The notes under the pieces are model-generated. The model did no database searches. It was not told the origin of the DNA and saw only the letters and a program-made list of their open reading frames with translations. Positions 36,843 to 46,362 of a stretch of 64,000 bases of DNA are shown here, piece by piece (the first letter of the stretch is position 1; each line of letters opens with the position of its first letter). The DNA is from Anaplasma ovis str. Haibei (GTDB taxonomy: Bacteria; Pseudomonadota; Alphaproteobacteria; Rickettsiales; Anaplasmataceae): the NCBI RefSeq assembly GCF_002214625.1, contig NZ_CP015994.1:1054001-1118000 (forward strand), in the 5' to 3' direction. Made by a program: the position numbers and the translations under genes.

Positions 36843-38168
36843 ATGTCAGACGAAACCAAGGATAATAACTACGGCGATGGCGTAGAGGAAAGCGTCAATG
36901 TAGTGGGGGTGCATAAAAGCAAGAAGCTTTTTGTGGTCCTGGTAGTGTGCGCTATCACTGGAATGGCCTACTACGCCTTCTTCCGTAGTAGCGGTACCAC
37001 AGAGAAATCTGAGGAGCCGCAGCCAGTTATTGAGAAACAGGATGTTGACAAGTTGCTCAAGGAGTCTGAGGCTCCAGCTCAGGAAACTGCGCCGAGAATT
37101 TTGACGCCTCCGCCGAAATTGCCTGACCTGCCTCCTTTGGTCATGCCCACTGCACCTGAGCTCCCAATGCTGACTAGAATAACAAAAAAGAGGAAAGAGG
37201 AGCCAGTAGTGGAGGAGACAAAGGAGATTTTGCCTCCAGCAGCGGACAGTTTCTTTGAGCCTGAGTTGCAACGTCGCTCCATGGAGGACGATGGGCCGCC
37301 GCAGCACATACCTATGCCGTACCGGCCAGGTGGAGGAGGTATACCTGAACCTATGCCTTCCTTCTTGGGATACGACAGAGAGAAGCGTGGCACACCCATG
37401 ATAGTTCTGGGAGGGGCAGGCGATAGCGGCGCAGGCGAGGATAGTGGCGGCCAAGGTGCTGACAGCCGTTTCAGGACTTGGAGCACACTGGATGGCACCT
37501 CATCCCCTAGTGTTAAGGCAACCAGAGTGGGAGATCCCGGATATGTGATTCTTCAGGGGCACATGATAGATGCAGTTTTGGAGACCGCCATAAACTCAGA
37601 CATTCCCGGAGTGTTGAGGGCAGTGGTATCCAGGGATGTATACGCGGAAGCTGGTAATATGGTCATGATACCAAAAGGCTCTAGGCTGATAGGTAGTTAT
37701 TTCTTCGACGCGTCTGGTAATAACACACGGGTAACCGTGAGTTGGTCCAGGGTAATTTTGCCTCACGGTATAGACATTCAAATAAACTCTGCTGGTACCG
37801 ATGAGTTGGGTAGAAATGGCACTTCGGGGGTTATCGATACTAAGATGGGGAACGTCCTTACGTCTACGATTCTGCTCGCAGGAGTTTCTATGGGCACTGC
37901 TTTTGTGACCTCAAAAATACCTGCCCTGCAGTCTGAAATCAAAGACACTACCGAGGAGAAAGGTGAGAAGAAGAAAGAGGAAAAGTCATCTACCCTTCCG
38001 GTCAAGATTGTTTCTGACGCCGTAAAGGATTTCTCTGAGTCTATGAAGTCTCTGATCAAGAAGTACGCAGATACTACCAAGCCTACCATTTATGTTGACC
38101 AGGGAACTGTAATGAAGGTATTTGTAAACCAGGACATAGTGTTCCCTAGGGAGGCGGTGCGGAGGTAG
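36843..38168 (+). CDS. virB10: Type IV secretion protein VirB10
   Basis: Spans both membranes and senses VirD4/VirB11 energy. Cytoplasmic N-terminus, membrane helix at about residues 26-43 (LFVVLVVCAITGMAYYAFF), long Pro/Glu-rich linker (PPPKLPDLPPLVMPTAPE), then the TrbI domain with MIDAVLETAINSDIPG, MVMIPKGSRLIGSY and GIDIQINSAGTDELGR. A Lys/Glu-rich insert (KGEKKKEEKSS) precedes the final IYVDQGTVMKVFVNQDI. ATG 36843 gives 441 aa; TTG 36831 is also in frame. Confidence 0.95.
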   Translation: MSDETKDNNYGDGVEESVNVVGVHKSKKLFVVLVVCAITGMAYYAFFRSSGTTEKSEEPQPVIEKQDVDKLLKESEAPAQETAPRILTPPPKLPDLPPLVMPTAPELPMLTRITKKRKEEPVVEETKEILPPAADSFFEPELQRRSMEDDGPPQHIPMPYRPGGGGIPEPMPSFLGYDREKRGTPMIVLGGAGDSGAGEDSGGQGADSRFRTWSTLDGTSSPSVKATRVGDPGYVILQGHMIDAVLETAINSDIPGVLRAVVSRDVYAEAGNMVMIPKGSRLIGSYFFDASGNNTRVTVSWSRVILPHGIDIQINSAGTDELGRNGTSGVIDTKMGNVLTSTILLAGVSMGTAFVTSKIPALQSEIKDTTEEKGEKKKEEKSSTLPVKIVSDAVKDFSESMKSLIKKYADTTKPTIYVDQGTVMKVFVNQDIVFPREAVRR

Positions 38169-38227
38169 TAGAGCCTGGCTCAATGTTGGGGCGCGTTTGT
38201 TATTAGTGTGGGGTGTTGTGTGCACAT

Positions 38228-39226
38228 ATGACAGCAGGATACGCAGCGTTAGAGACATACTTGGAGCCCCTACAGAACATCTTCGCAGAGGATGGGGTCA
38301 ATGAGATCTCAATCAACAGAGAATGCGAGGTGTGGGTAGAGAATAGGGGGGAGATACGGTGCGAGAGGATTGAGAGCCTAACTTTATCGCATCTCAAGGC
38401 GCTCGGCAGGTTGGTTGCACAGGCAACCGAGCAGAAGCTGAGTGAAGAAACACCTCTGCTGTCAGCTTCTTTACCTAACGGTTTCCGCGTGCAGGTGGTG
38501 TTTCCCCCCGCTTGTGAGGGTGATAAAGTCGTACTCTCCATAAGGAAGCCGTCAACGGTGCAGTTGTCGCTCGAAGATTATGAGAAGATGGGTGCGTTCG
38601 CCCACGTGGCACGGCAGAGCCACGAGGCCATGGACGTGAACAAAAAGCTTAGTGATCTCCTGAATAAGGGGGATATTAAGTCCTTCATCGAGCTCGCTGT
38701 ACTCAGCAAAAAGAATATAATTGTCAGCGGGGGTACGTCTACCGGGAAAACTACGTTCACGAATGCGGCACTGCGGGTTATCCCAAAGGACGAGAGAATA
38801 ATTACGGTAGAGGATTCCAGAGAAATAGCGTTAGATCATCCTAATAGGGTGCACTTGCTGGCATCTAAGGGTGGCCAGGGGCGCGCTAAGGTGACTACGC
38901 AGGATCTTATAGAGGCCTGCCTTCGTCTTAGACCCGATAGGATAATCGTGGGGGAGCTCCGGGGGGCGGAGGCGTTCAGCTTTCTAAGAGCCATAAACAC
39001 TGGGCACCCGGGTTCTATTTCCACCTTACACGCAGACACACCCAGGATGGCTGTGGAGCAGTTAAAGCTCATGGTGATGCAAGCAAGCTTGGGGCTTCCA
39101 CCGGAACAAATAGTGAGCTACATCACTAACATAGTAGACGTAATTATACAGCTAAAAAGGGAGTCCGGAGGGGTGAGACACGTCGCAGAGATTATGTTCA
39201 CTAAATGTTCACAAGGCAATGATTAA
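38228..39226 (+). CDS. virB11: Type IV secretion ATPase VirB11
   Basis: Hexameric traffic ATPase of the GspE/VirB11 family. N-terminal domain from MTAGYAALETYLEP, Walker A VSGGTSTGKTTFTNA, Asp box ITVEDSREI, Walker B RIIVGELRGAEAFSFL and the His box STLHADTPRMAVEQL. 332 aa from ATG 38228. It powers pilus assembly and substrate translocation with VirD4. Confidence 0.96.
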   Translation: MTAGYAALETYLEPLQNIFAEDGVNEISINRECEVWVENRGEIRCERIESLTLSHLKALGRLVAQATEQKLSEETPLLSASLPNGFRVQVVFPPACEGDKVVLSIRKPSTVQLSLEDYEKMGAFAHVARQSHEAMDVNKKLSDLLNKGDIKSFIELAVLSKKNIIVSGGTSTGKTTFTNAALRVIPKDERIITVEDSREIALDHPNRVHLLASKGGQGRAKVTTQDLIEACLRLRPDRIIVGELRGAEAFSFLRAINTGHPGSISTLHADTPRMAVEQLKLMVMQASLGLPPEQIVSYITNIVDVIIQLKRESGGVRHVAEIMFTKCSQGND

Positions 39227-39273
39227 GCTTTACGCAAAATTGCCTACGGCCAAGGTTTCCTTATCGTTAAGCC

Positions 39274-41712
39274 ATGCACAGTAGCTCTAACCACATACGC
39301 AACATTTTGGTGTTCTTCTTCGGGATGTTTTTCATCCTGGAGTTTTGTTTTTACATCTCAGGGGCGCTTTTTGTCCTTGCGATGTGGGGCCTTGAGTATC
39401 TGGATTTCAACGCTTTGAATCCCAGCATATCAGACTTCCCCATGAGATTATGGCCAACCATTTTTAATTACATTCACGGGTGGTGGGCCGACCCCAAACT
39501 ATATGGGGTGTCAAACTCACTGAAGTTGTGGCTATCGTTTGCAGCACCATTGTGCATAGTGGGAACTGTCTTTTGGAACTTGCGACATATTCTCATGGAG
39601 TGGCGGCCTTTCAGAAAGAAAGAGGCTTTACATGGTGACTCCAGATGGGCGTCAGAGCGCGATATACGTAAAATCGGCCTAAGAAGCAGGAAGGGCCTAC
39701 TTCTTGGGAAAGACCAAAGGGGGTATTTGGTTGCTGACGGCTATCAGCATGCGTTGCTTTTTGCACCTACAGGGTCAGGTAAAGGTGTGGGGTTTGTCAT
39801 ACCAAATCTCCTATTTTGGGAAGACTCTCTTGTAGTGCATGACATTAAGCTGGAAAATTATGATATCACCAGCGGTTGGCGAAAGAAAATTGGGCAGGAA
39901 GTCTACGTGTGGAACCCGGCGCAGCCCGATGGTATCAGCCACTGTTATAATCCCTTGGACTGGATAAGTAAAAAGCCAGGCCAGATGGTGGATGACGTGC
40001 AAAAGATTGCAAACCTCATCATGCCCGAGCAAGATTTCTGGTACAACGAGGCGCGTAGCCTTTTTGTGGGCGTTGTTTTGTACTTGCTTGCGGTTCCGGA
40101 AAAGGTCAAATCGTTCGGTGAAGTTGTACGCACGATGCGTAGCGACGATGTAGTCTATAACTTGGCTGTGGTCCTGGATACAATAGGGAAAAAGATCCAC
40201 CCAGTAGCATATATGAACATTGCGGCCTTCCTCCAAAAGGCCGACAAAGAAAGATCTGGGGTAGTCTCAACAATGAACTCGTCCCTGGAACTGTGGGCAA
40301 ACCCCCTTATTGATACTGCAACTGCGTCTAGTGACTTTAACGTGCAGGAATTCAAGAAAAAGAGAATCACGGTGTATGTGGGGGTAACTCCTGATAACCT
40401 TACCAGGCTTAGACCCCTGATGCAGGTGTTCTATCAGCAGGCAACAGAGTTTCTATGTAGGGCGTTGCCATCAGACGATGAGCCCTATGGGGTGTTGTTT
40501 ATGATGGATGAGTTCCCCACACTGGGGAAAATGGAGCAATTCCAGACTGGTATTGCGTACTTCCGCGGCTATAGAGTTAGGTTGTTCTTGATAATACAAG
40601 ATACCGAGCAACTGAAGGGTATATACGAAGAAGCGGGTATGAATTCCTTCCTCTCAAACTCTACTTACAGAATCACGTTTGCGGCAAACAATATTGAAAC
40701 TGCAAATTTGATCTCTCAGTTAATCGGCAACAAGACCGTAAGTCAGGAGTCGCTGAATAGGCCGAAATTTTTGGATTTAAACCCCGCATCTCGCTCTTTG
40801 CACATTTCAGATACCCAGCGGGCGTTGCTGCTCCCGCAAGAAGTAATTATGCTGCCAAAGGACGAGCAGATTTTATTGATTGAATCTACGTATCCGATCA
40901 AATCAAGAAAGATCAAGTACTACGAAGATAAGTTTTTCACCAAAAAGTTGCTAAAGAGTACTTTTGTTCCAACTCAGGAACCGTATGATCCAGATGCCGC
41001 ACGGGGAGGGGGGGTAGACACGGTAGCTGAAGATGTGCCCACACCTGAAGAGGGAGAGCAAGCTGCTATTGCTCATGAAGAAAGCGCTCAGGAACAGCCG
41101 CAAGAGCAACATGGCGATGGAGGCGGGTACGAAGAGTTTGGAGATTACTCACAAGACTATGATTACGGCCCAGAGGATGAGTATATGGAGGGTCTGGACG
41201 ATATAGAGGGGGAGGACGAGCCCCTTCATAAGGAAGGTCTGGACGATATATATGACGAGAACGGCTACGCGGATGACCATATGGGCGATGGGTATCCGGA
41301 AGAGGAAGAATCAGCTGGAGGTGGCCTACAGGATACAGATTACGACGAAGACGGTGAGCCTTACCATGCCGGAGAAGGCGGCGAAGAGCCATATGGGGAA
41401 GATGAAATGTATGGCGCAGAAGAAGGCGGAACTGGGGGGCGTCTAGAAGGAGAAGAACCCACCGATAGCGATTTTCATGATATGGACTACGGGTACGAGG
41501 GCGAAGATGGTGAGTCCTATCACGCTGAAGATGGTGGTGAGGAGCCATACGGGAAAGATGAGATGTACGGCGCAGAAGGCGAGGCCACCGAGGAGTATAC
41601 AACAGAAGCAGAAGAATTCGCCACTGATGGTGATTTACAAGACGATGAGCCACATGAAGAAGGCGGCGGGGAGGATGCACAACCTCAGCGTAATGACGAC
41701 GAAAAGCAGTAA
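39274..41712 (+). CDS. virD4: Type IV coupling ATPase VirD4 with repeated acidic C-terminal tail
   Basis: Recruits substrates to the T4SS. Two N-terminal membrane helices, Walker A LFAPTGSGKGVGFVIP and Walker B LFMMDEFPTLGKME. The conserved ATPase core ends near residue 570. The remaining ~240 residues form a tail very rich in Glu, Asp, Gly and Tyr, with two ~26-residue repeats 52 residues apart (residues 692-717 and 744-769; shared EDGE, YHA, GGEEPYG, DEMYGAE). Such a tail could bind basic effector signals or chaperones, but this is inferred. 812 aa in total. Confidence 0.95.
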   Translation: MHSSSNHIRNILVFFFGMFFILEFCFYISGALFVLAMWGLEYLDFNALNPSISDFPMRLWPTIFNYIHGWWADPKLYGVSNSLKLWLSFAAPLCIVGTVFWNLRHILMEWRPFRKKEALHGDSRWASERDIRKIGLRSRKGLLLGKDQRGYLVADGYQHALLFAPTGSGKGVGFVIPNLLFWEDSLVVHDIKLENYDITSGWRKKIGQEVYVWNPAQPDGISHCYNPLDWISKKPGQMVDDVQKIANLIMPEQDFWYNEARSLFVGVVLYLLAVPEKVKSFGEVVRTMRSDDVVYNLAVVLDTIGKKIHPVAYMNIAAFLQKADKERSGVVSTMNSSLELWANPLIDTATASSDFNVQEFKKKRITVYVGVTPDNLTRLRPLMQVFYQQATEFLCRALPSDDEPYGVLFMMDEFPTLGKMEQFQTGIAYFRGYRVRLFLIIQDTEQLKGIYEEAGMNSFLSNSTYRITFAANNIETANLISQLIGNKTVSQESLNRPKFLDLNPASRSLHISDTQRALLLPQEVIMLPKDEQILLIESTYPIKSRKIKYYEDKFFTKKLLKSTFVPTQEPYDPDAARGGGVDTVAEDVPTPEEGEQAAIAHEESAQEQPQEQHGDGGGYEEFGDYSQDYDYGPEDEYMEGLDDIEGEDEPLHKEGLDDIYDENGYADDHMGDGYPEEEESAGGGLQDTDYDEDGEPYHAGEGGEEPYGEDEMYGAEEGGTGGRLEGEEPTDSDFHDMDYGYEGEDGESYHAEDGGEEPYGKDEMYGAEGEATEEYTTEAEEFATDGDLQDDEPHEEGGGEDAQPQRNDDEKQ

Positions 41713-41743
41713 GACAATGACTCTTGATGGGTTGGAGTGTTGC

Positions 41744-42730
41744 TTAGACCCCCATCAGATTGCGCAGCTCCGTCCCCACAGTTTCAATTGGATGGTTTTT
41801 TAGCTTTTCAAAGTACGCACCGAGGGTTTGTTGTAAGTCGGGTTCACCGCTGAGCTTACCAAAAAATTCCCCGCTGCGCACTTCATCCAGCGCCTTCCTC
41901 ATACTCTGCTTTACCCTACTATCCACGATACGTTCCCCAACAATGCTGGCACCATACCCCGCAACACTGGAGACATTACTCAAACAACCGTGTATCCCTT
42001 TCCTGTGCATTAAATCAGCTATTAACTTCACTTCATACACGCAGCCCAAGTATGCCAGTTCGGGCGATATCCCCGCCTCAACCATCACCTCGAAAGCACA
42101 TTTGATTAGAGATGGCACTCCCCCACACAAAACTACTTGTTCAGAGAACAGGTTAGCTTCAACCTCTTCCTTGAAGGTGGTGCTTATGATTAGTTCACCA
42201 AGCGCTATAGCTGATGCGTAAGAGTCTGATACTATCTGTGCATTACCACTGCGGTTATGCATTACCGCTGTAAAACACACAACTCCATTACCTGCCAGAT
42301 ATTGGTTCCTTACCTCTGTACCTACTGATTTTGGAGACACCATACATACATCAACAAATTCCGGTAGCTCAACCAAGCCGTACAGTACACTGAGCCCGTG
42401 CGCGAATATAATCGCTTGCCCAGGTCTAAAGTACGCAGATAAGGTTTTTGCACATATTTCCCGATGTAACTCATCAGGCGCTAACATCACTATGACATCA
42501 GCGCTCTGTACTGATGCTCCTGAAGTATCAACTTCAAAACCGTCTCCAATCGCTGCATCAACACTCTTTGACCCCGCGTAGAGTACAATGGTTATGTCCT
42601 CCACCCCACTGTCGCGAAGGTTCATGGCTTGAGCCACACCTTGAGAGCCATACCCAACAATGCAGAATTTTTTGCCAATTAGGTAGCCACAGTCATTGTG
42701 CGAGTATATTCTCACTTTAACGCCTCTCAC
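41744..42730 (-). CDS. ilvC: Orphan ketol-acid reductoisomerase homologue, probably non-catalytic
   Basis: IlvC converts acetolactate in branched-chain amino acid synthesis. The 328-aa product aligns over its whole length with class I enzymes: the NADPH loop VGYGSQG, FAHG (His111) and SPKSVG (Lys134) are recognisable. Of the four Mg ligands in the C-terminal helical domain, the Asp is Asn193 (EANLFSEQ instead of TDLFGEQ) and the first Glu of FECLHE is Gly229 (LGCVYE); Glu197 and Glu233 remain. PKxPG is PKSVG. No other ilv gene is in the window. Start is GTG 42730. It may have lost the isomeroreductase reaction and kept another role, possibly NADPH binding. Confidence 0.85.
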   Translation of the reverse strand: MRGVKVRIYSHNDCGYLIGKKFCIVGYGSQGVAQAMNLRDSGVEDITIVLYAGSKSVDAAIGDGFEVDTSGASVQSADVIVMLAPDELHREICAKTLSAYFRPGQAIIFAHGLSVLYGLVELPEFVDVCMVSPKSVGTEVRNQYLAGNGVVCFTAVMHNRSGNAQIVSDSYASAIALGELIISTTFKEEVEANLFSEQVVLCGGVPSLIKCAFEVMVEAGISPELAYLGCVYEVKLIADLMHRKGIHGCLSNVSSVAGYGASIVGERIVDSRVKQSMRKALDEVRSGEFFGKLSGEPDLQQTLGAYFEKLKNHPIETVGTELRNLMGV

Positions 42731-42864
42731 TCAAATATGCACATCAACAAAAGGACACTACGGCGGGCCTGCCTCACCAACAACGCCACTATGCACAGCA
42801 ATTGCCTTTGCCCTTTTGATAACAGTTAAGTATCATAGAGGGTTTTCAGTGGCTACTTAGTATC

Positions 42865-43236
42865 ATGACTCACTTTGTAACAGATAGGTGCATAAGATGC
42901 AAGTATACGGACTGCGTTGAGGTGTGCCCTGTGGATTGTTTTTATGAGGGGGAGAATATGCTGGTAATCGACCCCGACCAGTGCATAGATTGCGGTGTGT
43001 GTATACCGGAGTGTCCGGTAGATGCAATAGTGAGCGACGAGTTTATGGAAGATATTTTATCCTGCGATGACAGTACGCTGAATGAAAGACAACAAAACTT
43101 GAAAGCCTTTCACAAAATAAACGCGGAATTTTCCAAGAAGTGGAAGAACATCACAGCCTCAAAGGCACCCATGGAAGAGGCAGAAAAATATAAAGATGAC
43201 CTCAACAAGGCGCAATATTTCAAGGAAAATATCTAG
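42865..43236 (+). CDS. fdxA: Seven-iron ferredoxin FdxA
   Basis: Electron carrier with one 3Fe-4S and one 4Fe-4S cluster. Both cysteine sets are at the N-terminus: [18 protein letters not shown] and [16 protein letters not shown]. The C-terminal ~60 residues form the usual FdxA tail. 123 aa. Divergent from ilvC with a 134-base shared intergenic region that holds two AGTATCAT repeats. Confidence 0.95.
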   Translation: MTHFVTDRCIRCKYTDCVEVCPVDCFYEGENMLVIDPDQCIDCGVCIPECPVDAIVSDEFMEDILSCDDSTLNERQQNLKAFHKINAEFSKKWKNITASKAPMEEAEKYKDDLNKAQYFKENI

Positions 43237-43271
43237 TACTGCAGTGGTGTGCCAACTTTGGCTGTATTGGC

Positions 43272-44237
43272 CTAAGATGCACGCATCATTGCTTCAATTG
43301 GTTTTCTTGCGCCAGCAATTATCTCAGCGCTCATTGTTATCTCTGGTAGCTCATCCGTGATGCACTTGTAGAGCTTTTCCAAAGTATTGAGCCGCATGTA
43401 CGGACACTTGCTACACGATTCGCAACCCTGGGCGGAATCAACCACATAAAATTCGCTTCCCGGAGATGCTTTTTTCATCTGGTGTACCAACCCCTCTTCA
43501 GTCAGTACAATAAACTTAGAACCGGGATGAGCGGCAGAGTAGCGCAATAGGTGTGTAGTAGAGCCTATGCAGTGGGCGTACTTCAGTAAATTACCAGGAC
43601 ATTCCGGATGCGCAATTATGTGAGCATCTTTGTATCTTGTGGATAAATCAATCAGGTTGGCTTCTGAGAAGTTTTCATGCACAACACAGCTCCCGTGCCA
43701 CAACAGCATGTCTCTCCCCGTTTCCTTCTTGAGGAATTCTCCCAAAAATCGGTCAGGAGCAAACAGTATTTTTTGGTCTTTGGGAACGTCATTGATTATC
43801 TTAACAGCGTTGGAGGAGGTGCATATTATGTCTGAGTGGTATTTCACCTCAGCAGAAGAATTGATGTACGTAATTGCAAAACAGTCCTCATGTGCATGCC
43901 GGAATTTTTTGAAGTCCTCCGCTCTGCAAGATTCCGCCAATGAGCAGCCAGCATTTATATCTGGCATTATAACCCTTTTGTTGGGGTTTAGAATTTTGGC
44001 AACTTCTGCCATAAAAAACACACCACAGAAAACAATGATCTCCGCATCCGTCGACGCAGCCTTTTTTGATAACTCGAGAGAATCCCCAACAAAGTCTGCA
44101 ATTTCTTGGATCTCTTCATCCTGATAGTAGTGTGCTAGAATGACCGCATTTTTTTTCTTTGAAATATCCCTGATTTCGCATGACAAATCGCGATAGTCAC
44201 TAAACATAACGGAAAGGCTCGGCACTAAACTCTGCAT
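43272..44237 (-). CDS. nadA: Quinolinate synthase
   Basis: Condenses iminoaspartate with dihydroxyacetone phosphate to quinolinate, using a 4Fe-4S cluster. Typical segments: [37 protein letters not shown] (first ligand Cys), [21 protein letters not shown] and the late [18 protein letters not shown]. 321 aa. nadC lies at 51.2 kb; nadB is not in the window. Confidence 0.96.
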   Translation of the reverse strand: MQSLVPSLSVMFSDYRDLSCEIRDISKKKNAVILAHYYQDEEIQEIADFVGDSLELSKKAASTDAEIIVFCGVFFMAEVAKILNPNKRVIMPDINAGCSLAESCRAEDFKKFRHAHEDCFAITYINSSAEVKYHSDIICTSSNAVKIINDVPKDQKILFAPDRFLGEFLKKETGRDMLLWHGSCVVHENFSEANLIDLSTRYKDAHIIAHPECPGNLLKYAHCIGSTTHLLRYSAAHPGSKFIVLTEEGLVHQMKKASPGSEFYVVDSAQGCESCSKCPYMRLNTLEKLYKCITDELPEITMSAEIIAGARKPIEAMMRAS

Positions 44238-44246
44238 GCTACTATA

Positions 44247-45020
44247 TCAGCAAGATGGTTTTTTTATAACTAAATAAGCTATATTCCAAGAGCTTACCAC
44301 CATTCCACCCCGCGAGAAGAGATTGCTATACATACAACAAACATCCAGAATGTCTGCTCCCCCTGAAGCTTTAGTGGTATCGCGGTGAGGCTGCGCACCA
44401 GTTTTGGCGATTGAATCAAGCAATCGCATGCATGTCTTATGGTGTAGTATATATTTTTTACACTGCACATATTCAACAACGCCGCCCAGCGCGGGGATAA
44501 GTTTTATGAAAAATGTTACATCATGAAATGCAAATTTTCTCTCCCGGCCCACCAACCTTTCGCAAATTGCAAGCTCCTCTAGGGTTCCACGCACGGGAAC
44601 GCTAATAAACAGCCCCTGACCAGTTTTATTTAGCACTCTTAGCATACTTTGTAGGCAAGCACCAATGTCGGAAGCCCAGTGTACAGCCATGGAGGACGTT
44701 ACTACATCGAAAAAACCGTCAGAAAATGGAATGTTGTGCATATCACAACTGACGGTGAGGCCATAGCTTTTCTTGCTAGCGGCGCTGCACATTTCTTTGG
44801 AGATGTCTACCTGGAAAAGTTCACAACGGCCACCAATTGTTGCACCTATATGCCCAGTGCCACAACCCACGTCGAGTACTCTTTGCCCGTCAACAACGCG
44901 CATAAGTGAACACAACTCCCTTGCGACATTGCACTGGATGGTAGAATACCTATCGTAGGAGCTCGCAGCTCTATCGAACGAGTCTCTCACTCTCCTAATG
45001 TAGGAGCTACAACAGGACAT
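44247..45020 (-). CDS. bioC: Malonyl-ACP O-methyltransferase, BioC-like
   Basis: Likely methylates malonyl-ACP to start biotin synthesis. RVRDSFDRAASSYDRYSTIQ is the BioC opening; VLDVGCGTGHIGATI is SAM motif I; SSMAVHWASD follows the family pattern (S-x-L-x-x-Q/HW). 257 aa from ATG 45020; the longer frame adds eight unconserved residues. It ends 9 bases upstream of nadA on the same strand, so both are probably co-transcribed. Other BioC-like methyltransferases exist, so function is probable rather than certain. Confidence 0.85.
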   Translation of the reverse strand: MSCCSSYIRRVRDSFDRAASSYDRYSTIQCNVARELCSLMRVVDGQRVLDVGCGTGHIGATIGGRCELFQVDISKEMCSAASKKSYGLTVSCDMHNIPFSDGFFDVVTSSMAVHWASDIGACLQSMLRVLNKTGQGLFISVPVRGTLEELAICERLVGRERKFAFHDVTFFIKLIPALGGVVEYVQCKKYILHHKTCMRLLDSIAKTGAQPHRDTTKASGGADILDVCCMYSNLFSRGGMVVSSWNIAYLVIKKPSC

Positions 45021-45150
45021 GTGTATACGAAACAAAGTCACCAAACCAGGATTTTAAACTTTATTGGTGAAACGCATAATACCCAAAATTGCTTCCAGGA
45101 CGCGGGCCAGACGTATTAGCATGCAGTATACCCAATAAGCACAGCCAAAC

Positions 45151-46344
45151 ATGAGAGAATCCTTCAACCTTTTTGGTAAAAACTGCGGCGCTAGCGTGTC
45201 TTCCGCGTTTTTAGAGTGCCGAGGGGAAGCCGTGTGGGGTGATCGTAATTATGCAAGCTTTGCTAGAAACGGGTATATCAAAAATGTGATTGCCTTCCGG
45301 TCAATCCACATGGTGGCATCAGCTGCGGGGTCTGTGAACATAACCCTACATAAGAGCACTAAAAGCGGCGTCTTTCAGATTTTCAACCATCCCATACTAA
45401 AGCTACTGTCTCGCCCCAACTGTACTATGACAAGGTCAGAGTTAGTTGAGGGAATAGTAACCTACAGGCTAATTAGCGGAAATTCATATGTCCTATCCAT
45501 AGAAAGCAGGGACATGCTTCCCAAGGAGTTACACCTACTCAGACCAGATAGGGTCGAAATCGTTACCAAAACAGGGGGAAATTCCGTAGCATACCGCTAC
45601 AGCGTAAACGGAAACGTGCATGAGTTTCAAATAAATCGGGATACAAATCGCCATGACCTACTACACTTGAAGAACTTTCACCCCCTAAATGATTGGTACG
45701 GGCTCTCAACAATTGAGGCTGCATCTTATAGCATCGATCAGCATAATCAGGCCGGCACGTGGAATCAGGCAATGTTGCAGAACGGAGCCCGCCCTAGTGG
45801 CGCTCTGGTCGTGAAAACCAAAAATGAGAAAAGCACCCTCTCACAGGAACAGTATCAAAGACTAAAAGCCCAGATCGAGGATTTTTACACCGGGCCAAGA
45901 AACTCAGGTAGGCCTATTTTACTCGAAGGTGGGTTGGAGTGGCGGGAAATGAGCCTATCTCCCAAAGACATGGACTTTATTGAATCAAAAAACATCTCTG
46001 CACGGGAGATCGCCCTAGCTTTCGGAGTTCCTCCCCAACTGTTGGGCATTCCAGGCGATAATACTTACAGCAACCTTTCGGAGGCCAGACTGGCACTGTG
46101 GGAGCAGACAGTCATCCCACACTTGGAGAGCATTATAGCACATTTGAACTCGTGGTTAGTACCAAGGTTTGGAAGTAATATGTTCTTATCGTATGACAAG
46201 GAATCAATCGGCGTGCTAACCGAAAAGAGGCAACGGCTGTGGCAATACGTACAAAATGCAACATTCATGACCATTAATGAAAAAAGAGCCGCATTCGGTT
46301 TGGCTCCGATTGAGGGAGGCAACTCCCTCGAAGTTCAAAATTAG
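45151..46344 (+). CDS. HK97-family phage portal protein (prophage/GTA relic)
   Basis: A 397-aa portal protein, the dodecameric DNA gate of tailed-phage heads. FARNGYIKNVIAFRSIHMVA, LLRPDRVEIVT, GLSTIEAASYSIDQHNQA and AFGVPPQLLGIPGDNTYSNL are family signatures. The reading frame is intact, arguing for selection or recent arrival. Directly followed by the prohead protease. Rickettsiales genomes keep scattered homologues of gene-transfer-agent head genes, which is the likelier origin than a live prophage: no terminase, capsid or integrase is nearby. Confidence 0.92.
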   Translation: MRESFNLFGKNCGASVSSAFLECRGEAVWGDRNYASFARNGYIKNVIAFRSIHMVASAAGSVNITLHKSTKSGVFQIFNHPILKLLSRPNCTMTRSELVEGIVTYRLISGNSYVLSIESRDMLPKELHLLRPDRVEIVTKTGGNSVAYRYSVNGNVHEFQINRDTNRHDLLHLKNFHPLNDWYGLSTIEAASYSIDQHNQAGTWNQAMLQNGARPSGALVVKTKNEKSTLSQEQYQRLKAQIEDFYTGPRNSGRPILLEGGLEWREMSLSPKDMDFIESKNISAREIALAFGVPPQLLGIPGDNTYSNLSEARLALWEQTVIPHLESIIAHLNSWLVPRFGSNMFLSYDKESIGVLTEKRQRLWQYVQNATFMTINEKRAAFGLAPIEGGNSLEVQN

Positions 46345-46362
46345 TGTTGTAATGGAGTTCAC

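Noticed and set aside
41066-41680. His/Arg/Leu-rich reverse frame opposite the VirD4 tail
   Set aside because: A direct complement of acidic repeats (GAA/GAG to TTC/CTC); repeats mirror those of VirD4.
43640-43650. TGTGGATAA (DnaA-box complement) inside nadA
   Set aside because: A single 9-mer within coding sequence; clustering of boxes in the 47.7-48.1 kb gap is far stronger evidence for the origin.
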